Source of the DNA: Neoceratodus forsteri
Lineage: Eukaryota; Chordata; Ceratodontiformes; Ceratodontidae
Direction: 5' to 3'
Assembly (NCBI GenBank): GCA_016271365.2
Contig: CM028132.1
Coordinates: forward strand, 591,239,001-591,303,000
Length of the DNA stretch: 64,000 nucleotides
Part shown: piece by piece, positions 10,711 to 20,329 of the stretch
Layout of the letters: every line of letters begins with the position of its first letter
How positions within the stretch are numbered: the first letter of the stretch is position 1
The notes under the pieces: generated by a model
What the model was told of the DNA's origin: nothing
Seen by the model: the letters and a program-made list of their open reading frames with translations, nothing else
Database searches by the model: none
Position numbers and translations under genes: made by a program

Positions 10711-11660
10711 ATGGCAGCCAAACCAGCAAAGACAGACGTCCAAGCTGAGACTGTACAGCCAGCACCAGCGATGGAAAAAAAAAAAACAGGCAGTGACAGA
10801 ACCGGAAAGCCTGACTGCCTTTTTCAAATGGCGGGCTATACAACAAAAAGAAACAGAAGAAATGCAGCAACTCGAGAAGCAAGGAAAAGAAGAAATGCAG
10901 CAACTCGAGAAGCAAGGAAAAGAAGAAATGCAGCAACTACAGAAGCACATAAGAGAAGAGATGCAGCGACAGGGGCAGTGAAGAAAAGAGATGCAGCGAT
11001 GGATGAATGTCCTGCAAGTTATCAAAGCTGTAGGATCTGGCACGGTCCAGCAGAGCAACAAGACACAAACAACTTAAGACATTAAACTTACAAAACTGCA
11101 TCCCTCGGATGGTATCGAAGCATACCTGACAACGTTTGAAAGGGTTGCCGGAGTTTCCCCAGAGGCCAAAGCAACAATGGACAATCAGACTGGTACCCTA
11201 CCTGACAGGTAAAGCCCAACTTGCCTATAGCAGTATGGACACTGCACAGTCAGAAAACTATGACCTTGTGAAAAGAGAAATCCTGAAAAGATGCATCTCA
11301 GGAGAGACCTACAGACAAAGATTCTGGTCCCTGAAGTACAACTCATTCGACAAATCTCGAGAAGCCTTCAACTGACTCAGTGAACTCCTTATTAAATGGC
11401 TACAACCAGAGGGCAAAACAGTCCCACAGATCACGGACACATTTGCAATGCAGCAATTCATTAACATCCTGCCTACAGATGTGTGGCTATGGGTGAAAGA
11501 CCACTGACTAGAAAGTGAGGAAAAGGCCGTTCCTTTGGCCAAGGACATAAGATGGCCAGACAGACCACACAGCAGCGAGGTAACAGCCAAGCACCTGTAA
11601 GGTCCCAGATATAATTCCAGATCAGATAAAAGCTCTGGTGAGGGTAACAAATCTGCACCC
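10711..11660 (+). pseudogene. Gypsy Gag with coiled coil and SCAN-like domain
   Basis: The N-terminal part (10711-10980) begins MAAKPAKTDVQ and, after a frameshift at an A-run, gives a glutamate/glutamine-rich coiled coil built from 11-residue repeats (EEMQQLEKQGK). After a frame change, 11136-11375 reads YLTGKAQLAYSSM, DLVKREILKRC, TYRQRF and KSREAFN. After a stop it goes on as LSELLIKWLQPEGKTVPQI, QQFINILPTDVWLWVKDH. The pattern REA, L-EL, WL-PE, QI, QF-ILP, W-V-H matches the SCAN fold in spacing and key residues. Known biology: SCAN domains of zinc-finger transcription factors are thought to descend from the Gag capsid of Gmr1-like elements. No zinc knuckle was seen. Stops at about 11372 and 11507 disable it. 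Confidence 0.75.
10857..10955 (+). repeat. 33-bp tandem repeat in Gag
   Basis: Three copies of a 33-bp unit (gaagaaatgcagcaactcga...), the first two nearly identical. They encode 11-residue coiled-coil repeats in the Gag N-terminus, so the unit length keeps frame. Confidence 0.85.
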
Positions 11661-11749
11661 AAAGACTATCTGCTTATAACTAACAAGCTTAGGCCATATC
11701 GCAAGAAACTGCCGTAAAAACAAAGACGGTAACACTGAGGCAGATTTGG

Positions 11750-12420
11750 CCTTAGAAAATCTAGGGAAATATTTAACAGATGTCAAAGTGAGAGATAAGA
11801 CTGTAAAGGGACTTGCTGATTTGGGAAGCAGATGGACCCTAGTGCATGTTGAAGTGCTTAGAAAACACTGTAAAAGGACCAGGTAGTGGTGTCATTTGCA
11901 TCTATGGGGACACACAATATTATCCTACCCCACAAGTGATACTGAATATTAACGGGGTGTCACACCAAATGAAAATGGGGACAGTACCCAAGTTACTTGT
12001 TCCCATGATTATTGGAAAGGACTGTCCAGGGTTTACTGAGTTAATCTCAGAGGAACTGAACCCTGCAGTTTCAGCAGCAGTGGTAACAAGAGCACAGGCA
12101 AACATGAGGTCCTGTGGGATACCCAGAGTACTGTGGGAGCTACAACTGGAGGAGCCTGACCACCCCCCACCCCCAACAACGTTTTTTTTTTTCCCGGAAA
12201 GTATGACGATTGAGCCCTGTACTGACCTTAGTTGTAATGGCCTTTCCTTGTTTTTTCCTGTCCTAACCATCATGAAGTACACTTTTAGTTTATGTGGTAG
12301 ATATGAATTTTTATTCTCTGGATGAAATTATGCGAATGCCTATGTACCCCTTGTATGTTCTCTATAATCTATTTAATAAAAATAAAGTTTAAAAAAAAAA
12401 GTACAGGCACAGAAAATTTC
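11750..12420 (+). pseudogene. Gypsy aspartic protease (split by a LINE tail)
   Basis: The plus strand reads VKGLADLGSRWTLVHV at about 11797-11845, where the D-x-G box is the likely active site (D-L-G). After a frame change, 11846-12100 continues with QVILNINGVSHQMKMGTVP, PMIIGKDCPGF and VVTRAQA. The IIGxD flap/C-terminal block is typical of gypsy proteases. The frame resumes after the 300-bp insertion at about 12400 as QAQKISDDRDTFPFGDFDAD, so the break is a clean insertion. The enzyme would process Gag-Pol. One frameshift lies between the active site and the flap. Confidence 0.65.
12101..12399 (+). mobile_element. Short 5'-truncated LINE tail (L1/Tx1-like) in the protease
   Basis: About 300 bp ending in aataaaaataaagttt and a poly(A) run at 12391-12400. 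Flanked by a 10-base near-identical duplication: agcacaggca at 12091-12100 and agtacaggca at 12400-12409. The host protein frame continues across the duplication, confirming an insertion. The tail resembles that of the L1 at 13925-16005. Confidence 0.65.
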
Positions 12421-13327
12421 AGATGATAGGGACACTTTTCCTTTCGGCGACTTTGATGCAGACTTGTTTAAACCCAGTTCCAAGATCTAGAAGTCCAGGA
12501 AAGAAAGAAGATGCCTGAAACAACAGTGGCAACAAATGACTGATGGACATAAGGGGTTAAATATGAAAATGCTGAAGCTGAACTGATAACGGATTGTGAT
12601 TTTGTTTCACAGCAAACTAATGATGCTTCTCTCCACCACTATTTTAAGCAGCTGGGGGTGAAACAAAAATAGGGTGAACCAATGTTTAAAAAATGTTATG
12701 GGTTACTATACAGAGTTTATTTTAAACCTCAGACACACAAACAGAACAACCGGTTGTACCGCAAAAGTATACATCCGAGTTGTTACAGATAGCACATGAT
12801 AGTCCTATGGCTGGTCACTCAGGGAGGGATCGCATCCTTGCCATATTGCTGTACAGATTGTACTGGCCTGGAATTCATGAAGATGTTGCTACCTATTGCA
12901 GTTCTTGTGCTGAGTGTCAGAAAGTAGCCCCAGTGACTAAAACAGACAAGGTGCCCCTACCCTTGATAGATGTGCCTTTTGAGAGAATTACAATGGATGT
13001 GGTTGGCCCTTTAGACAAAAGTAAAAAGGGAAATCAATTAATTCTGGTAGTATGCGACTATTCTACTCAATACACAGAAGTAGTTCTGGTGCATACTGGC
13101 ACAGCCCCAAAAGTGGCAGCAGAGCTTGCCAAAATTTTCAGCAGGGTGGGCATACCTAAAAAAATTATTACTGATCAGGGTGGTCATTTTAATGCTGCAT
13201 TACTGCAGGAGCTGTACCGACTACTAGGTATCACTGCTATAAGAACCTCCCCTTATTACCCTCAGACAGAAAGTCTTGTTGAGCATTTTAACCAAACCCT
13301 AAAATGCATGTTAAAAAGGTTTGTAAA

Positions 13328-13844
13328 GGCCGGTCCAGTGGCACTGAGGGTTGAGATGCTGGAGCGCCTAGCAGCGACCCAGGTTTAGGAATGAGCCAGG
13401 GCCTCTGGGGGGTCAGCAGGGCAACACAGGATGGTGCGTCTGAAGGACAGCTCTCCTCTCAGGGAGGGAGGCGTGTCATCCCACCTGTTGATTATCCTAT
13501 GGGGCGCGCTAGGGGAGGTGATGCAGGCTTGAGGAGGCAAGGAGCCGTCAAGGCGATGGCTTGTGCCCCCCACATATGTGCATGGCGCCTTGCATGTTGG
13601 AGGGGCAAAGAAAATGGAAAAATGGCGGCTGTAGAGCTCTATGAGATCCCTGACCTCATCCAACCGGCTTGCCACAGCAGCCTCTCCTGGATTTGGATTG
13701 TGCTCCGGGTAGGGGGAATCTCCTTCCTGGCCCCACCATGGGGGGTAATCCGTGGTGGGGGGGGTGTCTCGGAAGAGGTGGTGGCATGCTGGCAGGGACG
13801 GAATTCCTGCCCCCAGTGTGCCCTGGCAGTAAAAATACAGAGAA
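13328..13844 (+). mobile_element. tRNA-headed SINE, copy A
   Basis: A 517-bp insertion in the integrase gene flanked by a perfect 15-bp target-site duplication, aaaaaggtttgtaaa, at 13313-13327 and 13845-13859. The 5' head is tRNA-like: an A-box-like agtggcactgaggg and a B-box-like aggtttaggaatgag about 50 bp apart. It shares head and body blocks with copies at 21624-22244, 22804-23391 and 50475-50960. It lacks a long poly(A). I do not recognise a named family. Confidence 0.75.
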
Positions 13845-13924
13845 AAAAAGGTTTGTAAAAGGGAAAGATTGGGACCAATACTTACCATATCTGCTTTTTG
13901 CTTACAGAGAAGTGCCACAAGCCT

Positions 13925-16005
13925 ATTATAAAATCTATATGGGTATTTAGGCCTCAAGATTAGAAACTCTCCTCCCCACAATTATCCACCCAGATCAGGC
14001 CGGATTTATTAAACAACGAAGTACCTCTGAGAATATACGTCGAACCTTGTTACTAATGGAATATATCCATACTAGACAAATTCCTACAACCTTCCTAAGT
14101 TTAGATGCCAAAAAGCTTATGACAGAGTATCATGGGAATTTGTCTGGGACACCCTTAAAAGTTTCTCCTTCCCTGATTCTTTTTTATCCTGGCTTAAAAC
14201 AATGTACTCGCAACCTAAAGCGTATATTCATCTAAATGGAGCTACCATACCGCCTATATCTTTCCATCAGGGTACAAGACAGGGTTGCCCAATTTCTCCC
14301 TACTTATTTGCCCTTTACATCGAACCCTTGGCCTTGGCCATAAGACAAGACCCAGAGATAGAGGGAATCCCAATAGGCCAAAAGAATTACAACATTTCCC
14401 TATTTGCAGATTATATCTTATTATCAGTCCTTTCACCGGAATTCTCAATACCCAGAATCTGAGAAATATTAGGAAAATATGAGCGTATAGCTAATTTTAA
14501 ATTAAATACATCAAAAAACAGAGGCCATGCTGCTGTACTTTACCCCATCACAAACGGTTAAAAGATATTTTCCCCTAAAATGGAGATCCACCAAGTTTAA
14601 ATACCTAGGTATCAATACATCCTCCAAATTGGAACTTCTAGAACTAGTAAACTAGGAACCTGTTTCTCTCCAGATACAAGGTGACCCGATGAGATGGGGC
14701 AATCTAAAATTAACCTTTTTCCAAAGAATAGAAACCATTAGAATGAATATTCTACCCCGCTTATTATATCTATTTCAAAACATACCAATCTTTCCAGCAG
14801 GATTTTATTTTAAATCCTGGAATAAATTAATTTCAGCATTTGTCTGGGAAGGTCAAAGGCCAAGAATACGTCAAACTTTATTATTTTTATCCCAGGCTCA
14901 GGGGGGAGCCAATATCCCTAACTTAAGGAAATATGCAATAGCAGCCTTTTTTAAAATGTTTTTCCTATGGCTTTCTCCGGGTTATTCATCTAGGTGGAAT
15001 GGTTTCGATATCAGAAGCCTGGAATAAAGATTTACAACTCAAAGTCCTTCTCTCACTATGGCAAGAATCAACCCTAAAAGCGATCAAAATAACAACATCA
15101 GGAATGTGGAGGGAATTCGCTTGGAAATTTCAGACTCGATACTTCCGTTCCCCAGCAATAATAGCAAAATAACTACCAGCCCCGTATGGTAGGTGCTGGA
15201 GAAACTGCAACTGTCCACTGGCTGATTTAGGACATATTTTTTGGTATTGCCCAGCATTAACACCTTTTTGGATCACACTCCAGGGAGAATTGGAAAATAG
15301 CATTGGGGAACCAACTGAATTGACAACTGAAATAGTAATGCTATCTATCTTTCCGCCCTACAGACCGAACTGGGCTAATACCCTGCTCCCTCTTTTCCTT
15401 TTAGCCACAAAGAAAAATATTACCCGTAAATGGATGACCCTGCATATACCCACAATCATGGACCGGCATAATTTAGTTAAAGATATTTATAGACAAGAAT
15501 ATATGACAGCCAAAATCCACAATAAACAAGAAACCCTACTTAGGAAATGGCAGAGATGGATATTACATTCTTCTCAAAAGGATCCATCCTTTGTGCCCCT
15601 AGATCCTGAGGGGATAATTAGGCTCAACTGGAACAGAAACAGGACATGGCCACCTCCTATGATCTCAAAGATGTTTTGCTGTTTAACCAGGGGCTAGAGG
15701 GATGGGGAGGGTTTTCTTCCCCCTTGGCTCTATCCATTTCAGAAGGTGCTGGATGGGAGGAGGTCTGCCGCCTACTACTAACAATCGGTTTGGATAAAAG
15801 AGAGGCCTCTGAGGCTTATTAGAGGATATGAGTGTGTGTACAAATAAGTACTTATTATAACAACACTGTATAAATAACAATGTATCTAAAGAATTGTAGA
15901 ATGGTAAATACAATGAATATATAGTGTTGTATGTTTAAATATAAGTATCAAGTGTACAAATGAAGTCTCACTTAATAAAAAAATAAGTAAAAAAAAAAAA
16001 AAAAA
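13925..16005 (+). mobile_element. L1/Tx1-like LINE, 5' truncated
   Basis: A 2.08-kb insertion flanked by a perfect duplication, agtgccacaagcct, at 13911-13924 and 16006-16019. It ends with aataaaaaaataagt and about 20 A. The coding part is the reverse transcriptase and C-terminus of an L1-clade ORF2. It lies inside the gypsy integrase and separates two exactly continuable pieces of it. Confidence 0.9.
13975..15700 (+). pseudogene. L1-type reverse transcriptase and C-terminal region
   Basis: Plus-strand frames read HPDQAGFIKQRSTSENIRR-like, SLDAKK, FHQGTRQGCPISPYLFALYI and NISLFADYILLS. The last is the catalytic FADD box altered to FADY (about 14400), which would inactivate it. After 14689 come the thumb and connection (NILPRLLYLFQNIPI, FVWEGQRPRIR). 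The frame 15290-15697 is the C-terminal part with NITRKWMTLHIPTIMDRH. The block CNCPLADLGHIFWYCP (about 15200) corresponds to the cysteine-rich end of L1-clade ORF2. Several stops and shifts occur. Confidence 0.8.
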
Positions 16006-16048
16006 AGTGCCACAAGCCTCAACAGGTTTTTCACCACTTGAAATGCTG

Positions 16049-16858
16049 TATAGAAACATAGAATTTGACGGCAGATAAGGACCGCTTGGCCCACCCAGTC
16101 TGCCCATTTCCCTACCTACTGGATAAGCTGCAGATCCTAGTTAACCAGCAGCCTACTTCTTCCTACCCCCACCCCCCAGAATTGCCTTATGACTACCCCA
16201 TGCATGCTTGAATTCCACCACTGATTTTGACTCCACAACCTCCTCCGAAGGCCGCCCATGCATCCACAACCTCTCTGTGAAAAAATACTTTTTAAATTAC
16301 CTCTGAGCCGCCCCTCTATCTTCAAATTGTGCCCTCTTGTTCTTGCACACCTCTTTTTGAAAGATGCTACCCTCTTGGACTTTGTTGATTCCTTGAGGTA
16401 CTTGAAAGTTTCTATCATGTCCCCCCTCCTCCTTTCCTCGAGGCTATACATATTAAGCTCCTTAAGTCTCTCTTCATATGTCTTCCGTGCAGACCCTGCA
16501 CCATTTTAGTGCCCTCCTCTGGACAGCTTCCATCCTTTCTATGTCTTTATGGAGATTGGGTCTCCAGAACTGCACACAGTACTCAGATGGGGTCTCACCA
16601 GCTGTCTGTACAGAGGGATAATAACTTCCTGTTTTCCACTGGTGATGCCTCTCCTATGCATCCCAGTATCCCCCCAGCCCTCCTTGCTGCCCTCTCACAT
16701 TGCTTGCCCATCTTTAGGTCATCTGATATGACTACCCCCAGGTCCCTATCCATTTTTGTTGTTGTTAGTATCTCACCCCCCATTGTGTACTCTTCCCCTG
16801 GGTTTTTGTTTCCCAGGTGTATTACCTTGCACTTCTTAGCACTGAATCTAAGCTTTAC
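16049..16858 (-). mobile_element. CR1 LINE 3' end (copy 3) inside the gypsy integrase
   Basis: Minus-strand CR1 tail. The plus-strand left edge begins tagaaacatagaatttgacg, the reverse complement of the CR1 3' terminus. Frames 16595-16783 (DRDLGVVISDDLKMGKQCER) and 16137-16451 (ERRRGDMIETFKYLKES) are the RT C-terminus. No long target-site duplication is visible, as is usual for CR1. It interrupts the integrase about 30 bp after the L1 duplication. Confidence 0.85.
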
Positions 16859-17442
16859 AACCTAGAGGGCCACTAGATGTAATAAGAGAAACATGGGAAG
16901 ATAACCCCAATTAAAAACAATTACATCTTATATGTGTGCCCCAAGAATGAAACTGGCAAAATACATTGAAATTGCCCATAGTAATCAGGAAGATGTCCAA
17001 AACCAGCAGAAGGCATATTGTGACCATGGGGTAAAAGAAAAGGTTTTTGAGCTACGTGAAAAGGTCTTGCTACTATTACCCATTACAGAAAATAAACTGT
17101 TAATGATGTGGCAAGGGCCTTATAAAGTGCTAAGACATACTGGCATAGTTAACTATGAAACTGAGACCCCTGATAAAAATCCTACCAAGATACACCATGC
17201 AAACCTCCTGAAAAAATTGGTTGAAAAATCACCAAAGGCTGTTTCGTAACTTTTACCTGAAACTGATAAAAGAAAATACTGATATAGCTTATGACAGACT
17301 GGAACAAACTGTAACTGCTGATGCTGTAAATATGAATGTTTCCTTAACCTCCGAACAAACCACAGAAATTTGTAACTTAAAGACATTTAACAGTACTTTT
17401 ACCACAGTGCCAGGCTGAGCAAAAGGGGTCAAGCATGCAATA

Positions 17443-18715
17443 GTGACAGGGAATGCTCACCCTATTAGACAAAAGACATACAGATTATTAGAGCGGTTAA
17501 GAACTGACGTGGTTAAAAAAATACAAAAAATGAAAGAACTGGGCATCACAGAACAGTCGAGAAGTGCTTGGTCATCACCAATGGTGATTGTAAATAAAAA
17601 AGAGGTGGGTGTAAGAATCTGCCTTGATTTTAGAAAACCTAATCAAGTGTCCGAATTTGACAGATGATTTGGTGGACAGATTGGAAAGTGCCAAAAGTAC
17701 ATCAGTACCCTCAATCTCATCAAGGGTTACTGGCAGATTCCCCTAGCTAAAAAATCCAGAGACAAAAGTGCATTTGCTACCCCTGTTGGATTCTATCAGT
17801 TCATCACCATGCCATTTGGTTTACATGGTGCACCCACTACCTTCCAGCAGTACATGGATGTAATTGTATCCCCTCACACTGGCTACTGTAGTGCGTCCCT
17901 GGATGTCATGGTGTACAGTCCACACCAGACTGGAAAAGCCACCTGGAACTCCTACCAGCAGTTATACAAACTATCAAAAATGCAGGTCTGACCATTAATC
18001 CTACCAAATGTGCATGCACTGGGCATGCAGGAAACATTTTGGGAACTGGAGAAGCCAGAGATTTCTAAGACAGAAGCTGTAGTAACAGTCCTAGCCCTAT
18101 AATAAAGAAACATGTCAGGTCATTTTTAGGGCTGGCAGGTTACTATCGGAGATTTGTTCCCATCTTTGCCCAGTTAGCTACTCCCCTCACTGAACTCGCA
18201 GAGAAACAGTTCTGGAATAATGTGAAATGGTCCCCAGAGTGTGATAAAGCTTTTTAGGCCATCAAGACTGCATTATGTTCAGCTCCTGTTTTACAAAGCC
18301 CAGACTTGGAGAAACCATTTTTGTTACAAACAGATGTATCAGAGATTGGCCTAGGTGTGGTCTTGAATCAAAATATAGATGAGACAGAACATCCCATTCT
18401 ATAGATCAGTAGGAAGTTGCATGACAGAGAGAAAAGGTATGCCACCATTGAAAAGGAATACCTTGTGGCAACATGGGTTATGGAGTCCCTTACGTTTTAT
18501 TTGCTAGGAGTTGACTTTGTACTTCTAACCAATCATAATCCTCTCTGTTGACTTAACCAAATGAAGGATACAAATTCCAGAATCACAAGGTGCTACTGGC
18601 ACTACAGCCACTTAAATTCAAGGTGATACACAAATCTGGAAACAAGAATCTCAATGCTGATTTTCTGTCAAGATATGGATCAGGAATTGAGAAATCAGAT
18701 GGTTGAAAAAAAGTG
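17443..18715 (+). pseudogene. Gypsy reverse transcriptase and RNase H, downstream of integrase
   Basis: RT begins with KIQKMKELGITEQSRSAWSS, MVIVNKKEVGVRICLDFRKP and, after a shift, LNLIKGYWQIPLAKKSRD. MPFGLHGAPTTFQQYMDVI is at 17809. The expected YLDD box reads SLDV (about 17900), so polymerase activity is lost. A connection block FLGLAGYYRRFVPIFAQLAT is near 18130. RNase H follows: KPFLLQTDVSEIGLGVVLNQ, KRYATIEKEYLVATWVMESL, then LSRYGSG near 18675. These are Ty3/gypsy-type sequences in a Ty1/copia-type position after integrase. Several stops interrupt the reading. Confidence 0.85.
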
Positions 18716-18720
18716 CGAGT

Positions 18721-20172
18721 TTAAACTTTACTGTTTGCTTTACTGCACATGCACTGAACTGTAAAGGTTATAAGCTTATGTTAGAAGAGTATTACCAGAA
18801 CATTTTGGAAACCGTTTTTATATATATATTATATATATAAACACAGGTTCCCTCTTAAAAGAAAACTGTCTAAATACTGAACTCCCACCCCAAAAGGCTT
18901 ACCCCGATTAAGCTTTTCACACAGAAAAGCCTTTTTTTTTTTTTTTTTTAGCGCCACGTACTTTTGTTTAATCTGTAAAGTCCGTGAACCAGGAATATGG
19001 CGGACACTGGGGGGCTCCATTTACTGGAAAAGTGCGGCACCGCACTGTTCGTTTCATAACATATGTATTCCAGGGGCTTGCTTCCGAACCCAGGTCATTA
19101 GTATGGCAGCATGATGTTCTGATTCTGGACCATGGTGGCTATCTTAAAGTCTAATATTTAGGGCCAATGACCTTAACAACATTGGTGATATTCTATTCTC
19201 TAGCTTTAAACTTATAGGGGCTTAAAATTCATCAGTTTATGTAATTGCGAAATGTAGTTTTAAAATCTCTGAAAGTTCAGAGGACTATACCTCAGTCATC
19301 TTTAAAGTTATTGATCTGAAACTTAGCACACATATGTATGGACATGGGTAATGTCATCATAACAAATTTGGTGCAATCTGCACAAATGCTTTTAGTTCAC
19401 ATAGTTAACTGTCATTTTAAAATGTCTGAATGTTTGGAGGCTTACAACTCGGTTGTTTTTAGAGATAGAGATCTGAAACTTGGTACACTTCTGTATAGGC
19501 ACTGGGACAGCCAACGTTCCAAACTTCATGTAATGTGGACAAATACTGTGTGATGTAGACGGAAATAACCGAAACCACAATTTTGGCAACATTTCAAGAA
19601 CTTTTCATGGAAATTCTATGAAATGTCACAGAAGCTAAATCAGCATTTTGTCAGAATTCTGCTGGCAGAAGCAAAATTCACCCATCTCTAGTATACATCC
19701 AGCAAAAAGGCATGTGGTCCTCATTCAGGCACTGTAGGCACGAAATGAAAGTTCTGCTAGCAAGTTAGTTTTAAAGCTTCGGCTAAAAAGGCATGATTTC
19801 TAAATTTTAGGGTGCTCCCTGTCACCAGGTCACCCCAATCTACCTCCTAGTTGCTAAATCCAGCTGAAAATAAAACAGTAGCAGCTATAAAGGAAACAGC
19901 TATTCTTCAGAGAGCTCTATCTATGCTGTTTACCCTTCAGTGGTACAGCAAAGACTGGGTAGCTACTGCCTTCAGGATCCTCAGGACTCCAGAGTTCAAT
20001 GCTTGACTGACAGCCTTGGGCTGTACCACTACCCCAGAGAGGAGCTCATTACCCATATGTATTCCCTCCCCACTGGCAACGTGGAGCAATACAGAATTCC
20101 TTTTTTTCAAAACATAGTTACAGTCATGTATTTTCATATGTTCTATATAGTAACTCCAAATGTTTCACTTAC
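18721..20172. other. SIVA1: Intron 3 sequence with a short duplicated unit
   Basis: No gene recognised. It holds a small TA run (about 18818-18840), a T-run (18929-18949), and at 19262-19560 two diverged direct copies of a roughly 170-bp unit. Each copy contains a tctgaaact-tagcacac or ttggtacac block and a tgtatgg or tgtatagg block. SIVA1 exon 4 was searched for here by eye and not found. Confidence 0.5.
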
Positions 20173-20329
20173 TTTACGGCGCAACACTGAAAACAGAAGA
20201 TATTCCCACAGAGACTACATTGGCGCCGACAACTAGGGCAGGCAGAGCGTTCACAGTGATAACACAGAACACCTGAAAAAGCTTGCTTGACACAAAATGC
20301 ACACGCTGTGCAGGGAGACTTCATAGCAC
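20173..20329 (-). CDS. SIVA1: SIVA1 exon 3 (cysteine-rich region)
   Basis: Minus-strand exon of the apoptosis regulator Siva, a zinc-binding cytosolic/nuclear adaptor first found as a CD27 partner. The translation has five regularly spaced C-x2-C pairs: PCTACAFCVKQAF, GVLCYHCERSACPSC, RRQCSLCGNIFCFQC. This matches the C-terminal Siva pattern A-C-x-x-C-V, then C-x-x-C-E-R-x-x-C-x-x-C, then C-x-x-C-G in order and spacing. The splice acceptor is ctttctccattctag before 20329 and the donor is gtaagt starting at 20172. Exon 2 ends one base into a codon and this exon supplies the other two (G), so the phases agree. It ends in phase 2. Exon 4 should follow at lower coordinates; none was found within the window. 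Confidence 0.85.

Larger units (their letters stand above)
12780..17250 (+). pseudogene. Gypsy integrase, split into four pieces by three insertions
   Basis: Piece one (12780-13327) has the HHCC zinc-binding domain (AHDSPMAGHSG, then YCSSCAEC) and the catalytic core: ERITMDVVGPL (first D), ITDQGGHF (second D) and TESLVEHFNQ (E). The D,D-35-E triad is present. A short piece at 13860-13924 (WDQYLPYLLFAYREVPQA-like) follows the SINE. A third at 16006-16048 follows the L1. The fourth, 16860-17249, is the C-terminal domain with KVLLLLPITENKL, WQGPYKVLRHTG and HHANLLKKLVE. Integrase joins element DNA to the chromosome. The core reading frame is open, so this is the best preserved part of the element apart from the insertions. 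Confidence 0.85.
9986..18720 (+). mobile_element. Gmr1-like Ty3/gypsy LTR retrotransposon, degenerate, nested with four insertions
   Basis: Domain order on the plus strand: putative 5' LTR, primer-binding site, Gag with SCAN-like domain, aspartic protease, integrase, reverse transcriptase, RNase H. Integrase before reverse transcriptase is the Ty1/copia order, but the sequences are of Ty3/gypsy type. Known biology: this arrangement defines the Gmr1-like group of deuterostome gypsy elements, and their Gag is the proposed source of the vertebrate SCAN domain. Insertions at 12101-12399, 13328-13844, 13925-16005 and 16049-16858 interrupt it. Three of these carry clear or probable target-site duplications. 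I could not find a 3' LTR after 18720, so the copy is probably 3' truncated. Stops and altered catalytic residues are frequent. Confidence 0.85.

Noticed and set aside
10591..11061. Minus-strand cysteine/serine-rich ORF opposite Gag
   Set aside because: It is the shadow of the 33-bp Gag tandem repeat, not an independent gene.
18721..18960. 3' LTR for the gypsy element
   Set aside because: No match by eye to the putative 5' LTR at 9986-10567 and no clear polypurine tract; probably truncated.
19000..20160. SIVA1 exon 4 within intron 3 sequence
   Set aside because: I searched the minus strand for the conserved YEKVLCTSC-type ending and found no match.
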